NCBI RefSeq assembly: GCF_028307215.1
Contig: NZ_JAQMHV010000002.1
Span: 186,001 to 250,000, forward strand
Length of the DNA: 64,000 nucleotides
Source of the DNA: Falsirhodobacter sp. 20TX0035
GTDB lineage: Bacteria; Pseudomonadota; Alphaproteobacteria; Rhodobacterales; Rhodobacteraceae
Reading direction: 5' to 3'
The translations under genes and the position numbers were made by a program. Under the pieces are notes generated by a model that saw nothing but the letters and a program-made list of their open reading frames with translations, ran no database searches and was not told the DNA's origin. The first letter of the stretch is position 1. Each line of letters begins with the position of its first letter. Below are positions 8,121 to 16,014 of this stretch, in pieces.

Positions 8121-9890
8121 TCAGGATCGGCCCAGAACCTGCCGCGCGGTGTTCAGCAGGATGTTCCCGCGTTCGGGGTCCGCCGCAGTGGCGGTCAGGA
8201 AGTGCTGCACCTGCTTGAAGGTGAAGTGCGGCGGCATCGGCGGCACCTCGGGGTCGGTCCGCACCTCGATCACCGTTGGCACGCCTGCGGACAACGCCGC
8301 CTCCCAGGCCGGGCCGACGTCGTCAGGCGTGTCCACGAAGATGCCCTTCAGGCCGATCATCTCGGCAAAGCGGTGATAGGGCACGTCGGGGATGTTCTGC
8401 GAGGCCTCGAACTTCGGATTTCCCTCCATGACCCGCTGCTCCCACGTCACCTGGTTCAGGTCCTGGTTGTTCAGCACAAGGCAGACCCAGGTTGGGCTGC
8501 TCCATCCGCGCCAGTATTTCGCCACGGTGATCAGTTCGGCCATGTTGTTCATCTGCATCGCGCCGTCGCCGACCATGGCGATCACCGGCCGGTCGGGATG
8601 GGCGAACTTCGCGGCGATGGCATAAGGCACGGCCGCGCCCATGGAGGCCAGCCCGCCCGACAGCGAGGCCATCATCCCCTCGCGCATCCTGATGTCCCGC
8701 GCAAACCAGTTGGCGCAGGAGCCTGAGTCCGAAGTCAGGATCGCGCGGTCGGGCAGCCGCTTCGACAATTCCCAGAACGGGCGCTGCGGGTTGACGGGTG
8801 TGGCGGGCTGCATCGCCCGATCTTCCAGCGTCTTCCACGAGGAGGCGATGTTCTTCTCGATCGTCTGGCGCCACGCGCCCGGCTCCTTCGGCTTCAGCAG
8901 CGGCAGCAGGGCGCGCAGCGTTTCCGCACTGTCACCCACCAGATTTTCCTCCATCGGATAGCGAAGCGACAGCATGGTGGGATCCAGATCTATCTGCACG
9001 CCACGCGCCGCCCCTTCCTCGGGAAGGAATTCCGAATAAGGGAAGCCGGAGCCGACCATCAGAAGCGTGTCGCAATCCTGCATCAGCTCCCAACTGGCAG
9101 AGGTGCCCAGAAGACCGATCGAGCCGGTGACATAGGGCAGATCGTCCGGCAGCACCGCCTTGCCCAGCAGCGCCTTGGCGACGCCCGCCTGAAGCGCGTC
9201 GGCCACGGCCCGCACCTCGGCGCTGGCCCCCAAGGCGCCGGCACCGACCAGCATCGCCACCTTCTTGCCTTCGTTCAGCACATCGGCCGCGCGCTGCAGG
9301 TCCGCCGGTTCGGGAACCACGCGCGGACGCGACAGCCCCACGCCAGAGAACACCGCCCCATGGGCGCGGGGCGGATCCTTATAGGGCATTTCCTGCAGAT
9401 CGTTGGGGAAGATCAGCGTCGTCACCTTGCGCTGCCCGATGGCGGTGCGAACGGCGCGGTCGGTCAGATGACGCACCTGCGCCGGCACGGACGCCTGCTG
9501 CACGAAGGCGCCGGCCACATCCTTGAACATGGAGATGAGGTCGATCTCCTGCTGGTAATGCGCGCCAAGGGACGTCCGCGCCTGCTGCCCGGCGATGGCC
9601 AGAACCGGCATATGGTCAAGCTTGGCGTCATAAAGCCCGGTCAACAGGTGGGATGCCCCTGGTCCCGAAGTGGCAAGGCAAACGCCCAGTTCCCCCGTGA
9701 ACTTCGCATGGGCCGAGGCCATGAAGGCCGCCATCTCCTCGTGCCGGGTCTGAACGAATTCAATGTCGCCGTCACGCCGTTGCAGCGCACCCAAAAGCCC
9801 GTTGATCCCGTCGCCGGGATAGCCGAAGACCCGGGTCACCCCCCAGGCCTTCAGGCGTTCCCAGAAAAAATCGCTGACTGTCGGGGCCAT
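8121..9890 (-). CDS. Thiamine-pyrophosphate enzyme, pyruvate oxidase/dehydrogenase (PoxB)-like
   Basis: Encodes 589 residues with the three-domain layout of the PoxB/acetolactate synthase family. The N-terminal PYR domain has GYPGDGINGLLGAL and the catalytic Glu in VQTRHEEMAAFMA (about residue 50). The central domain (about 190-330) has MLVGAGALGAS. The C-terminal PP domain has the TPP motif MVGDGAMQMNNMAEL through to the NN of VLNNQDLN. Close relatives are annotated as thiamine-pyrophosphate-requiring proteins of stress regulons; substrate and electron acceptor are unproven. ATG 9890 is chosen for the AGGAGGTGG site just upstream; an in-frame start 34 codons earlier has none. First gene of the operon ending with DUF421, behind an EcfG-like promoter. 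Confidence 0.85.
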   Translation of the reverse strand: MAPTVSDFFWERLKAWGVTRVFGYPGDGINGLLGALQRRDGDIEFVQTRHEEMAAFMASAHAKFTGELGVCLATSGPGASHLLTGLYDAKLDHMPVLAIAGQQARTSLGAHYQQEIDLISMFKDVAGAFVQQASVPAQVRHLTDRAVRTAIGQRKVTTLIFPNDLQEMPYKDPPRAHGAVFSGVGLSRPRVVPEPADLQRAADVLNEGKKVAMLVGAGALGASAEVRAVADALQAGVAKALLGKAVLPDDLPYVTGSIGLLGTSASWELMQDCDTLLMVGSGFPYSEFLPEEGAARGVQIDLDPTMLSLRYPMEENLVGDSAETLRALLPLLKPKEPGAWRQTIEKNIASSWKTLEDRAMQPATPVNPQRPFWELSKRLPDRAILTSDSGSCANWFARDIRMREGMMASLSGGLASMGAAVPYAIAAKFAHPDRPVIAMVGDGAMQMNNMAELITVAKYWRGWSSPTWVCLVLNNQDLNQVTWEQRVMEGNPKFEASQNIPDVPYHRFAEMIGLKGIFVDTPDDVGPAWEAALSAGVPTVIEVRTDPEVPPMPPHFTFKQVQHFLTATAADPERGNILLNTARQVLGRS

Positions 9891-9925
9891 CTGCCACCTC
9901 CTGATGGTTCGAGGTTCTCTAAGCG

Positions 9926-9950
9926 AACCGTCTGCCTCTGGGCCTGTTCC
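9926..9950 (-). promoter_or_regulatory. EcfG-type general-stress promoter (GGAAC-N16-GGTT)
   Basis: On the minus strand GGAAC (9950-9946) is followed after exactly 16 bases by GGTT (9929-9926). The alphaproteobacterial EcfG/RpoE2 consensus is GGAAC-N16/17-CGTT, so there is one mismatch. The -10 element ends 36 bases before the ATG of the TPP enzyme, a sensible 5' leader length. Confidence 0.6.
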
Positions 9951-10096
9951 CCCAAAAAGCACAAGATGCCCGCGGAGAAATGGTCCAGACATCTGCGGGT
10001 CATTAGGTTTCCCTCGTGCCGTTCTCGATATCCCTTACATCATAAATATAACATAATTTATATTCTCAGATTTAATGTTGTAGAAGCGAAGCAGGC

Positions 10097-10876
10097 ATGT
10101 CGCCATCTGGCAAAGTGATCCTGTTGCTGCACGGCTTTCCCTCGCCCAGCCACATGTTCCGCGACCTGATCCCGCTCCTGTCGGATCGCTTCCGGCTGAT
10201 CGCCCCGGACCTGCCCGGCTTTGGACAAACGAAGGCTCCGCCGCGAGGAACCTTTGACTACACCTTCGACCGGCTGGCCGAGGTGATCGATGGCTTCACC
10301 GAAGCGCTGTCGCTGGAGCGTTACGCGCTCTATATCTTCGACTACGGCGCGCCCGTAGGTCTGCGCCTGGCCTTGCAGCACCCTGAGCGAATCTAAGCGA
10401 TCATCACCCAGAACGGCAACGCCTATCTGGACGGGTTCAGTGACCAGTGGGGTCTGTGGGAGGCCTACTGGCGTGACCCAAGCGCAGAAAGCCGCGAGCC
10501 CTGCCGTCCCTCTCTCGCGCCAGACACGATCCGCGACTGGCAATACGGCATCGGGGCTGATCCGTCGCGCCTGTCGCCGGACGCGTGGAAGCTCGACATC
10601 GCTTGCATGGCGCGGCCGGGAGCAGAGGACATCCAGTTGGACCTCATCTTCGACTACCGCAGCAACCTTGCGCGTTATCCTGCATTCCAGGAGTTCTTCC
10701 GGACACATCGGCCGCCATTGCTGGCGGTCTGGGGGCGCCACGATCCCGCGTTCATTCCCGCCGGGGCGGAAGCGTACCGCCGGGACCTGCCCGACGCCGA
10801 AATCCATCTGCTCGATGCCGGCCACTTCGCCCTGGAAACGCATGCAGACCATCATGGCGCGGCTGAAAAGGGGTGA
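10097..10876 (+). pseudogene. Alpha/beta hydrolase (haloalkane dehalogenase-like), interrupted by a stop
   Basis: The frame reads as one alpha/beta hydrolase: [15 protein letters not shown] (oxyanion-hole region), [28 protein letters not shown] where the usual nucleophile elbow sits (Asp in FDYGAP, as in dehalogenase-like proteins), then a TAA at 10394-10396. The same frame resumes with AIITQNGNAYLDGF and continues through LLAVWGRHDPAFIPAG and LLDAGHFALETHA (catalytic His) to the TGA at 10876. A single nonsense codon therefore splits it. The N-terminus is also short: upstream codons keep a trace of the family REAG motif, after a TAA at 10073, so an earlier deletion is likely. Inactive as written. 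Confidence 0.85.
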
Positions 10877-10918
10877 ACCGGGCGGAGCATCCCATGATCC
10901 TTCACCCTTCGCAGCACG

Positions 10919-11178
10919 TCACCCCGCAACTGGCCGTGCCAAGCGGATGCAGTCTATCAAGGCGCGCAGTCGCGACGGCATGTCCCTCCGGTCCGTGCCT
11001 TCGTCCACCGCGACACATGGTTCATCCAGAAGGATCAACCGGGCATCCTGGACGATAACCCGAGCGAACAGCGCCCGTTGCAGCTGCCCCCCGACAGGCG
11101 ATCAATGGGCCGGATTCCGAACCCGTGCAATCATCTTGAGGCGTTCTGTCATCGCCTCGTCCGCCCGTCTCTCATTGA
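10919..11178 (-). pseudogene. Relic of a zinc/manganese-type ABC transporter ATPase
   Basis: The minus strand spells, in pieces, the second half of a ZnuC/SitB-type ATPase: RADEAMTERLKMIARV, then RPIDRLSGG (the ABC signature) in one frame, and QLQRALFARVIVQDARLILLDEP (signature end and Walker B, 11090-11018) in another, followed by VAVDEGT. A frameshift at a run of six C bases (about 11087-11092) separates signature from Walker B, and an in-frame TGA precedes it. Walker A and the N-terminal half are absent, and the sequence after Walker B degenerates to a TGA at 10919. No partner permease is near, so it is a dead fragment of a lost metal transport locus. Confidence 0.7.
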
Positions 11179-11322
11179 CCGATCTTAACCTTAGGAAAGA
11201 TCAGGCTCGGCCTGCCTTGATCAGGGCATCGATCTGCACGCCCGAATGCGATCACAGCCCCTTGCCGCAATGCTCCTGCGCCGATCCTGTCCACTTTTCC
11301 CGACATGTATCGCCCGTTCAAG

Positions 11323-11348
11323 GGAACATTCCGCCCCTTCCGGTCATT
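11323..11348 (+). promoter_or_regulatory. EcfG-type stress promoter candidate (GGAAC-N17-CATT)
   Basis: GGAAC (11323-11327) and CATT (11345-11348) are 17 bases apart; consensus is GGAAC-N16/17-CGTT, one mismatch. It lies 117 bases before the ATG of the first gene of the DUF1469/DUF3618 cluster, a class of genes often found in general-stress regulons. Confidence 0.5.
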
Positions 11349-11465
11349 GGCGACGCATGAACCGGGCAGACGCGGTTCTTTTCGCGGCAGGCGTCCCGGA
11401 CCCTGCACGGACAAGATCGCAACGCGGGTCGCCCTTGCAGGCAACCATTCGAAAGAGAGAGAACC

Positions 11466-12149
11466 ATGACCTACACCGATCCCTCCACCTCGACCCAGGA
11501 TTCCCTGAAAGCCCGCGCGCAGAACGAATACGACGATGCGCGCACGCGTCTTCACGAAGGGGCGCAGCGCCTTAAGACCGAGGCCGCCCCGACCCTGATG
11601 AACTCCGTCACCGGAGAGCTGGAGCGTCGCAAGGACGGGCTGAGCGCCGAGCTGCGCTCGCTGGCCGAGACGCTGCGCCACGCGTCGGACGAACAGCAAT
11701 CGGGCAAGGACTCGCTTCAGGCGTCGGGCCTGATCGGACACGGCGCGCAGCTGGTCGAGGATCTGAGCCGCGGCCTCGAAGGCCGCTCGGTCAACGAGAT
11801 CGGACAGTCGCTGTCGGGCTACGCACGTGGCAATCCGGCCGTGTTCATCGGCGGCTGCCTGGTCGCGGGTCTGGCTCTTGGACGCCTGCTGACGGCCAGC
11901 AGCTCGGCCGCAACGTCGTCGTCCTATTCGGGCGCCTCCTCCACCGGCACGCCCTATGCCGGCGCGTCGTCGACAGGCATGGGCTCCACCGGCGCCGCGT
12001 CGTCCTACAACACGAACCCCAACACGAACACGGCGACGACGCCCTCGTCCTATGCCACCGACGCGACGCCCTCCACGGCTACGCCGTCGACCACGCCGGC
12101 CGCGCCCTACGTGTCGCCCAAGCGGGAGGATGACGATGTCGGCCTTTGA
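11466..12149 (+). CDS. Envelope stress-type protein with Ser/Thr/Ala-rich tail (nutrient-deprivation-induced type)
   Basis: A 227-residue protein. Residues 1-115 are charged and helical (SLKARAQNEYDDARTRL, ELRSLAETLRHASDEQQ), similar to the DUF883/ElaB style of membrane-anchored stress proteins. One hydrophobic helix lies at about 120-142 (NPAVFIGGCLVAGLALGRLL). The tail from 143 is low-complexity Ser/Thr/Ala/Gly/Pro, probably disordered. Homologues in alphaproteobacteria are usually labelled nutrient-deprivation-induced or hypothetical. An AGAGAGAA site precedes the ATG. It overlaps the next gene by 14 bases and heads a three-gene operon of helical membrane proteins. Confidence 0.7.
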   Translation: MTYTDPSTSTQDSLKARAQNEYDDARTRLHEGAQRLKTEAAPTLMNSVTGELERRKDGLSAELRSLAETLRHASDEQQSGKDSLQASGLIGHGAQLVEDLSRGLEGRSVNEIGQSLSGYARGNPAVFIGGCLVAGLALGRLLTASSSAATSSSYSGASSTGTPYAGASSTGMGSTGAASSYNTNPNTNTATTPSSYATDATPSTATPSTTPAAPYVSPKREDDDVGL

Positions 12150-12543
12150 CGAACGCCCCCCTGTCGACAACCGCTCGCTCCCGGATCTGGTCGCCGACCT
12201 GATCCGTGACCTGTCGGACCTCGTGCGCAGCGAAAGCCGCCTCGTGAAGGCCGAGATCGCCGAAGCCGGCCGCCGCATGGCCCACGGGGCCGAAATGATC
12301 ATCGCCGGCGGCGTGATCCTGCTTCTGGCCGCGATCGTACTGCTGCAGGCGCTCGTGATCGCGCTGGCCCATTGGGTCGGTGCCGGCTGGGCCGCCGTGA
12401 TCGTCGGCTTCGTGCTGTTCGTCATCGGCGCCATGCTGATGCTGCGCGGCCGCAAGGACCTTTCCGCCAGCTCGCTCATGCCCGACCGGAGCATGGAGCA
12501 AGTCAACCGTGACGCCCGTCTTGTGAAGGAACAACTGAAATGA
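12136..12543 (+). CDS. DUF1469 / YqjE-type (phage holin family III-like) membrane protein
   Basis: A 135-residue protein with the DUF1469 layout: an amphipathic N-terminal helix (LPDLVADLIRDLSDLVRSESRLVKAEIAEAG), two transmembrane helices at about 50-70 and 77-97, then a short charged tail. The holin label given to this family reflects topology only; chromosomal members such as YqjE sit with YqjD/ElaB-like proteins in stress operons. ATG 12136 is preferred to the in-frame ATG at 12130 because GGGAGG occupies 12124-12129, giving a six-base spacing. Its stop overlaps the next start (ATGA at 12540). Confidence 0.8.
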   Translation: MSAFDERPPVDNRSLPDLVADLIRDLSDLVRSESRLVKAEIAEAGRRMAHGAEMIIAGGVILLLAAIVLLQALVIALAHWVGAGWAAVIVGFVLFVIGAMLMLRGRKDLSASSLMPDRSMEQVNRDARLVKEQLK

Positions 12544-13424
12544 CCGAATCCCCCAAAGCTCTGGAAGCCGAAGTCGAAGCCAACCGGGCGAATGTGGAAC
12601 AAACGCTGGACGCGCTGCGCGGCAAGGCCACGATGCAGGGCGTGATGGGCGACGTGACCCGTTACATCGGCATCGAGGACGCGCGCGGCACGCTGGAAGC
12701 CGCGGGCCGTCAGGTGTCGGCAAACCCGCTGGCCTTTGGCCTGCTGGCGGCGGGCATCGCCTGCCTTGCCACCGGTGCCACGCGCCGCAACCCGCACGCG
12801 GCCTATGCGCAGCGCCCCTATGACGGGATGAACCGCTCTGTCGTGTCCGAACCCGAAGGCCCGTCGATGAAGGAAAAGGCCTCGGGCTATGTTGGCAGCG
12901 TCCGTGATGGCGCCAGCCACTATGCCAGCGGCGTGCGCGAAGGTGCGAGCCATTACGCCGGTTCCGTGCGTGAGGGCGCAAGCCACTATGCCAACGCGGC
13001 ATCGGAAGCGCTGCACGGCGCGCGTGACAGCGTGTATGGCGGCTACCGTGACGCCCGTTACCGCGCCTCCAACCTGTCGCAGCGCGCGGGCGACCAGATG
13101 GTGCAGCAGCCTCTTCTGTTCGGCGCGATCGCCTTGGTCGCCGGCGCCGTGCTGGGCGCCGCCCTGCCGAAGTCGCAGGCCGAGAACCGCCTTCTGGGGC
13201 CGAGCCATGACCGCCTGACCGAAACGGCCAAGGACGTCGCATCGGGGCTGGTGGACCGCGCGAAATCGGCGGCCGAAGCCGGTCTGGCCGCCGCCTCCGA
13301 CGTGGCCAAGGAAGAAGGCCTGCTGCCCGGCGGCGACAAGACGGTGGCCGAGCGTGTGCAGCACGTGGCCGAAGCCGCCACCAAGGAAGCCAGCAACACG
13401 TTCACCGACACGCAGCGCGGCTGA
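12540..13424 (+). CDS. DUF3618 domain protein with tandem repeats
   Basis: A 294-residue protein. Residues 5-45 (EVEANRANVEQTLDALRGK) carry the DUF3618 signature. A hydrophobic helix lies at about 62-82 and a second at about 190-210 (LLFGAIALVAGAVLGAALP). Between them an 11-residue unit, roughly GSVREGASHYA, is repeated three times (residues 118-151), giving a Tyr/His-rich amphipathic stretch. The C-terminal 80 residues are Ala-rich helix. Function is unknown; it is the third member of the envelope trio and is coupled by an ATGA overlap to the DUF1469 gene. A strong terminator follows. Confidence 0.75.
   Translation: MTESPKALEAEVEANRANVEQTLDALRGKATMQGVMGDVTRYIGIEDARGTLEAAGRQVSANPLAFGLLAAGIACLATGATRRNPHAAYAQRPYDGMNRSVVSEPEGPSMKEKASGYVGSVRDGASHYASGVREGASHYAGSVREGASHYANAASEALHGARDSVYGGYRDARYRASNLSQRAGDQMVQQPLLFGAIALVAGAVLGAALPKSQAENRLLGPSHDRLTETAKDVASGLVDRAKSAAEAGLAAASDVAKEEGLLPGGDKTVAERVQHVAEAATKEASNTFTDTQRG
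12891..12993 (+). repeat. Three imperfect 33-base coding repeats
   Basis: Within the DUF3618 gene three consecutive 33-base units encode near-identical 11-mers built around VR-(D/E)-GASHYA. Third-position differences between units show the repeat is kept at protein level rather than being a very recent duplication. Confidence 0.7.
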
Positions 13425-13435
13425 TCCTGCATTCC

Positions 13436-13469
13436 GACCCGGCCACCCAATGGCCGGGTCGTCTTCTTT
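13436..13469 (+). terminator. Rho-independent terminator after DUF3618 gene
   Basis: GACCCGGCCA (13436-13445) pairs perfectly with TGGCCGGGTC (13451-13460) around a five-base loop and is followed by GTCTTCTTT. It sits 12 bases after the DUF3618 stop and 15 bases before the next ATG, so the dehydrogenase operon either has its own promoter overlapping it or depends on readthrough. Confidence 0.85.
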
Positions 13470-13483
13470 AAAAGGTGGACACC

Positions 13484-14653
13484 ATGAAAGCTCTGACCTG
13501 GCACGGCAAAAGCGACATGCGGTATGAAACCGTTCCCGACCCCAAGATCGAGGATGGGCGGGACGCGATCATCAAGGTGTCCTCCTGCGCGATCTGCGGA
13601 TCGGACCTGCACATCTATGACGGCGTCATCCCCTGCATGGAACATGGCGACGTGATCGGCCACGAATCCATGGGCGAGGTGGTCGAGGTCGGCCGCGACA
13701 ACAAGAAGCTGAAGGTCGGCGACCGGGTGGTCGTGCCCTTCACCATTGCCTGCGGCGAATGCTTCTTCTGCAAGCGCGGCTACTTCTCGGGCTGCGAACG
13801 CAGCAACCGGAACTTCGACAAGGCCAAGACGATGTGGGGCAACTCCCCCGCCGGGCTGTTCGGCTATTCGCACCTGCTGGGCGGCTATGCCGGCGGTCAG
13901 GCCGAATACCTGCGCGTGCCGTTCGCCGATGCGGGCCCCATCCACGTGCCCGACAACCTGACGGACGATCAGGCGCTGTTCCTGTCGGACATCTTCCCGA
14001 CCGGCTACATGGCCGCCGATTTCTGCGACATCAAGGGCGGCGAGACGATCGCGATCTGGGGCTGCGGTCCCGTGGGCCAGATGGCCATCCGGTCGGCCTT
14101 CCTTCTGGGCGCCGAGCGCGTGATCGCCATCGACACGGTGCCCGAACGTCTGGTGATGGCCGCCGCGGCCGGGGCCGAAACGCTCGATTTCCGCGACGTC
14201 GACATCTATGACGAGATCATGTCCCGCACCGAAGGCCGCGGCGCCGATGCCTGCATCGACGCGGTGGGCACGGAAGCCGACACGTTGTCGGGCTTCACCG
14301 CCGTGGTGGATCGGATCAAGATGGCCACCTTCATGGGCACCGACCGTCCCTTCGTGCTGCGTCAGGCGATCATGTGCTGCCGCAACTTCGGCACCGTGTC
14401 GATCGTGGGCGTCTATGGCGGCTTCGTGGACAAGATCCCGATGGGATCGGCCATCAACCGCGGTCTGACCTTCCGCATGGCCCAGACGCCGGTGCAGCGT
14501 TACCTGCCGACCTTGCTGGACCACATTCAGGAAGGCCGGATCGACCCGTCCTTCGTCATCACGCACAAGGCCCCCCTTCAAGACGGGCCGGAGCTGTACA
14601 AGACCTTCCGCGACAAGAAGGACGGCTGCATCAAGGTGGTGCTGAACCCATGA
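13484..14653 (+). CDS. Zinc-dependent alcohol dehydrogenase (formaldehyde dehydrogenase-like)
   Basis: A 389-residue medium-chain dehydrogenase. Catalytic zinc ligands are C38 in [12 protein letters not shown] and H60-E61 in [12 protein letters not shown]; structural zinc cysteines are C89, C92, C95 and C103 in [15 protein letters not shown]. The NAD-binding motif is [14 protein letters not shown]. Members with this HIYDGVIP pattern and an insertion after the zinc lobe are usually called glutathione-independent formaldehyde-dehydrogenase-like; the true substrate is unknown. ATG 13484 has an AAAGGTGG site; a GTG three codons upstream is less likely. The stop overlaps the next gene (ATGA). Confidence 0.85.
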   Translation: MKALTWHGKSDMRYETVPDPKIEDGRDAIIKVSSCAICGSDLHIYDGVIPCMEHGDVIGHESMGEVVEVGRDNKKLKVGDRVVVPFTIACGECFFCKRGYFSGCERSNRNFDKAKTMWGNSPAGLFGYSHLLGGYAGGQAEYLRVPFADAGPIHVPDNLTDDQALFLSDIFPTGYMAADFCDIKGGETIAIWGCGPVGQMAIRSAFLLGAERVIAIDTVPERLVMAAAAGAETLDFRDVDIYDEIMSRTEGRGADACIDAVGTEADTLSGFTAVVDRIKMATFMGTDRPFVLRQAIMCCRNFGTVSIVGVYGGFVDKIPMGSAINRGLTFRMAQTPVQRYLPTLLDHIQEGRIDPSFVITHKAPLQDGPELYKTFRDKKDGCIKVVLNP

Positions 14654-15393
14654 CCCTCGCCCTTGTCACCGGCGCCTCCAGCGGCATTGGCCTCGAGCTT
14701 GCCCGCCTGTGCGAGGCGGAAGGTTTCGATCTGGTCATCGTGGCCAACGAACCCGCGATCCATTCCACAGGTCTGGCGGCACAGGCGGTGGAGGCAGATC
14801 TGGCCACGCCCGAAGGCTGCGCGGCCGTTCTGGCCGCGCTGGCGGATCGCGAGGTGGACCTTCTGTTCCTGAACGCGGGCACCGGGCTTGTCGGCTCCGT
14901 TCTGGAACAGGACCTGCCGGGGATCGAGCGGATCGTGAACACCAACGTGCTGGGCACCCTGCGCCTGCTGCATCCGCTGGCCCGCCGCATGGTCGCCCGG
15001 AACGCAGGCCGGATCCTCGTGACCGGCTCGATCGTGGGCTACATGCCGGGCAGCTGGCAGGCGATCTACTCGGCATCCAAGGCCTTCCTCAACTCCCTCT
15101 GCGGCGCCATGGCGGATGAGATGAAGGGCACGGACGTGACCATCACCTGCCTGATGCCGGGCGCCACGGAAACGCGGTTCTTCGAACGCGCGGGCATGCA
15201 GGACACGCCTGTCGCCAAGATCAAGAAGGACGATCCCGCCGACGTGGCGCGGGCCGGCTTCGACGCGATGCTGGCGGGCAAGGCGCAGATGACGCCGGGC
15301 CTTCTGAACAAGGCGCAAGGTGCGGCGGCCGAGGTCCTGCCCGCGGGGCTGGTCGCGGGCCTGAGCGCCAAGATGTTCAAACCCAAGGAGTGA
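14650..15393 (+). CDS. Short-chain dehydrogenase/reductase
   Basis: A 247-residue classical SDR. The cofactor motif is [13 protein letters not shown] (TGxxxGxG) at residues 6-18, NAG appears in [12 protein letters not shown], the catalytic Ser in [13 protein letters not shown], and the YxxxK pair in [12 protein letters not shown]. It closes with a PGATETRFF loop. The SDR works in the cytoplasm with NAD(P)H; the substrate cannot be inferred. It is translationally coupled to the alcohol dehydrogenase upstream and lies five bases before a cysteine hydrolase, so the four genes 13484-16581 form one operon. Confidence 0.85.
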   Translation: MTLALVTGASSGIGLELARLCEAEGFDLVIVANEPAIHSTGLAAQAVEADLATPEGCAAVLAALADREVDLLFLNAGTGLVGSVLEQDLPGIERIVNTNVLGTLRLLHPLARRMVARNAGRILVTGSIVGYMPGSWQAIYSASKAFLNSLCGAMADEMKGTDVTITCLMPGATETRFFERAGMQDTPVAKIKKDDPADVARAGFDAMLAGKAQMTPGLLNKAQGAAAEVLPAGLVAGLSAKMFKPKE

Positions 15394-15397
15394 CGGG

Positions 15398-16006
15398 ATG
15401 GGCAGCGGGCTGATCTTCGGGCCCATCGGGCCGAACACGATCCACCTGTGCGTGGACATGCAGCTCCTGTTCGGCCCGGGAAGCCCCTGGGCCGTGCCAT
15501 GGATGGAAGGCATCATGCCGCAACTGGAAGAGCTGTCCGCCCGTCACGCCGCGGCCACCATCTTCACCCGCTTTATCCCCCCGCACCGCCCGTCCGAGAT
15601 GCAGGGCACGTGGCGCCAGTATTACGAACGCTGGCGCGACGTCACGCTGGAAGTCATGCCGCCCGAGATGGTGCGACTGGTCCCGGTGCTGGAACGCCTG
15701 ACTCCGCCGGCGCGGGTTCTGGACAAGAAGGTCTACTCCCCTTGGACCGAAGGCGGGCTGGACCGGATGCTGCAGGGCACCGGCGTCGACACGCTGGTCG
15801 TGTCGGGCGGGGAAACCGACGTCTGCGTTCTGGGCGCGATGATCGGAGCCGTGGATCGCGGCTACCGCGTCATCCTGGCCGAGGATGCGACCTGCAGTTC
15901 CGCCGACGAGACGCATGACGCGATGCTGCGCCTGTATCACGACCGCTATGGCCAGCAAATCGAGACGGCGAAGGTCGAGGAGATCCTGTCGGCCTGGAAC
16001 GGCTGA
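15398..16006 (+). CDS. Isochorismatase-family cysteine hydrolase
   Basis: A 202-residue cysteine hydrolase of the isochorismatase fold. The catalytic triad is visible: D20 in HLCVDMQ, K110 or K111 in VLDKKVYSPW, and C143 in GGETDVCVLGA. Members cleave amides such as nicotinamide or N-carbamoyl compounds, or isochorismate; none of the specific substrate motifs stands out here. It follows the SDR gene by four bases. The regular pairing with two dehydrogenases hints at a detoxification or amide-salvage role, which is inference. Confidence 0.85.
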   Translation: MGSGLIFGPIGPNTIHLCVDMQLLFGPGSPWAVPWMEGIMPQLEELSARHAAATIFTRFIPPHRPSEMQGTWRQYYERWRDVTLEVMPPEMVRLVPVLERLTPPARVLDKKVYSPWTEGGLDRMLQGTGVDTLVVSGGETDVCVLGAMIGAVDRGYRVILAEDATCSSADETHDAMLRLYHDRYGQQIETAKVEEILSAWNG

Positions 16007-16014
16007 CCGTGACG

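Larger units (their letters stand above)
10877..11465. other. Intergenic region with ABC-ATPase relic and stress promoter
   Basis: This 589-base stretch has no intact gene. Its minus strand holds an ABC-ATPase relic (10919-11178) and its plus strand an EcfG-like promoter (11323-11348) for the downstream trio. Bases 11180-11320 show nothing recognisable. Confidence 0.6.

Noticed and set aside
11956-12135. Longer N-terminus for the DUF1469 protein
   Set aside because: The extension is Arg/Pro-rich and antiphase to the preceding gene's Ser/Thr tail; a good ribosome site fits ATG 12136.
12136-12543. Prophage holin
   Set aside because: The holin label of DUF1469 is topological; there are no phage genes around and the neighbours are DUF3618 and stress-type proteins.
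11172-13364. A 730-codon minus-strand open frame across the DUF1469/DUF3618 cluster
   Set aside because: It is antisense to three genes with clear motifs and coupled starts; its Arg/Gly/His-rich content is typical of shadow frames in GC-rich DNA.
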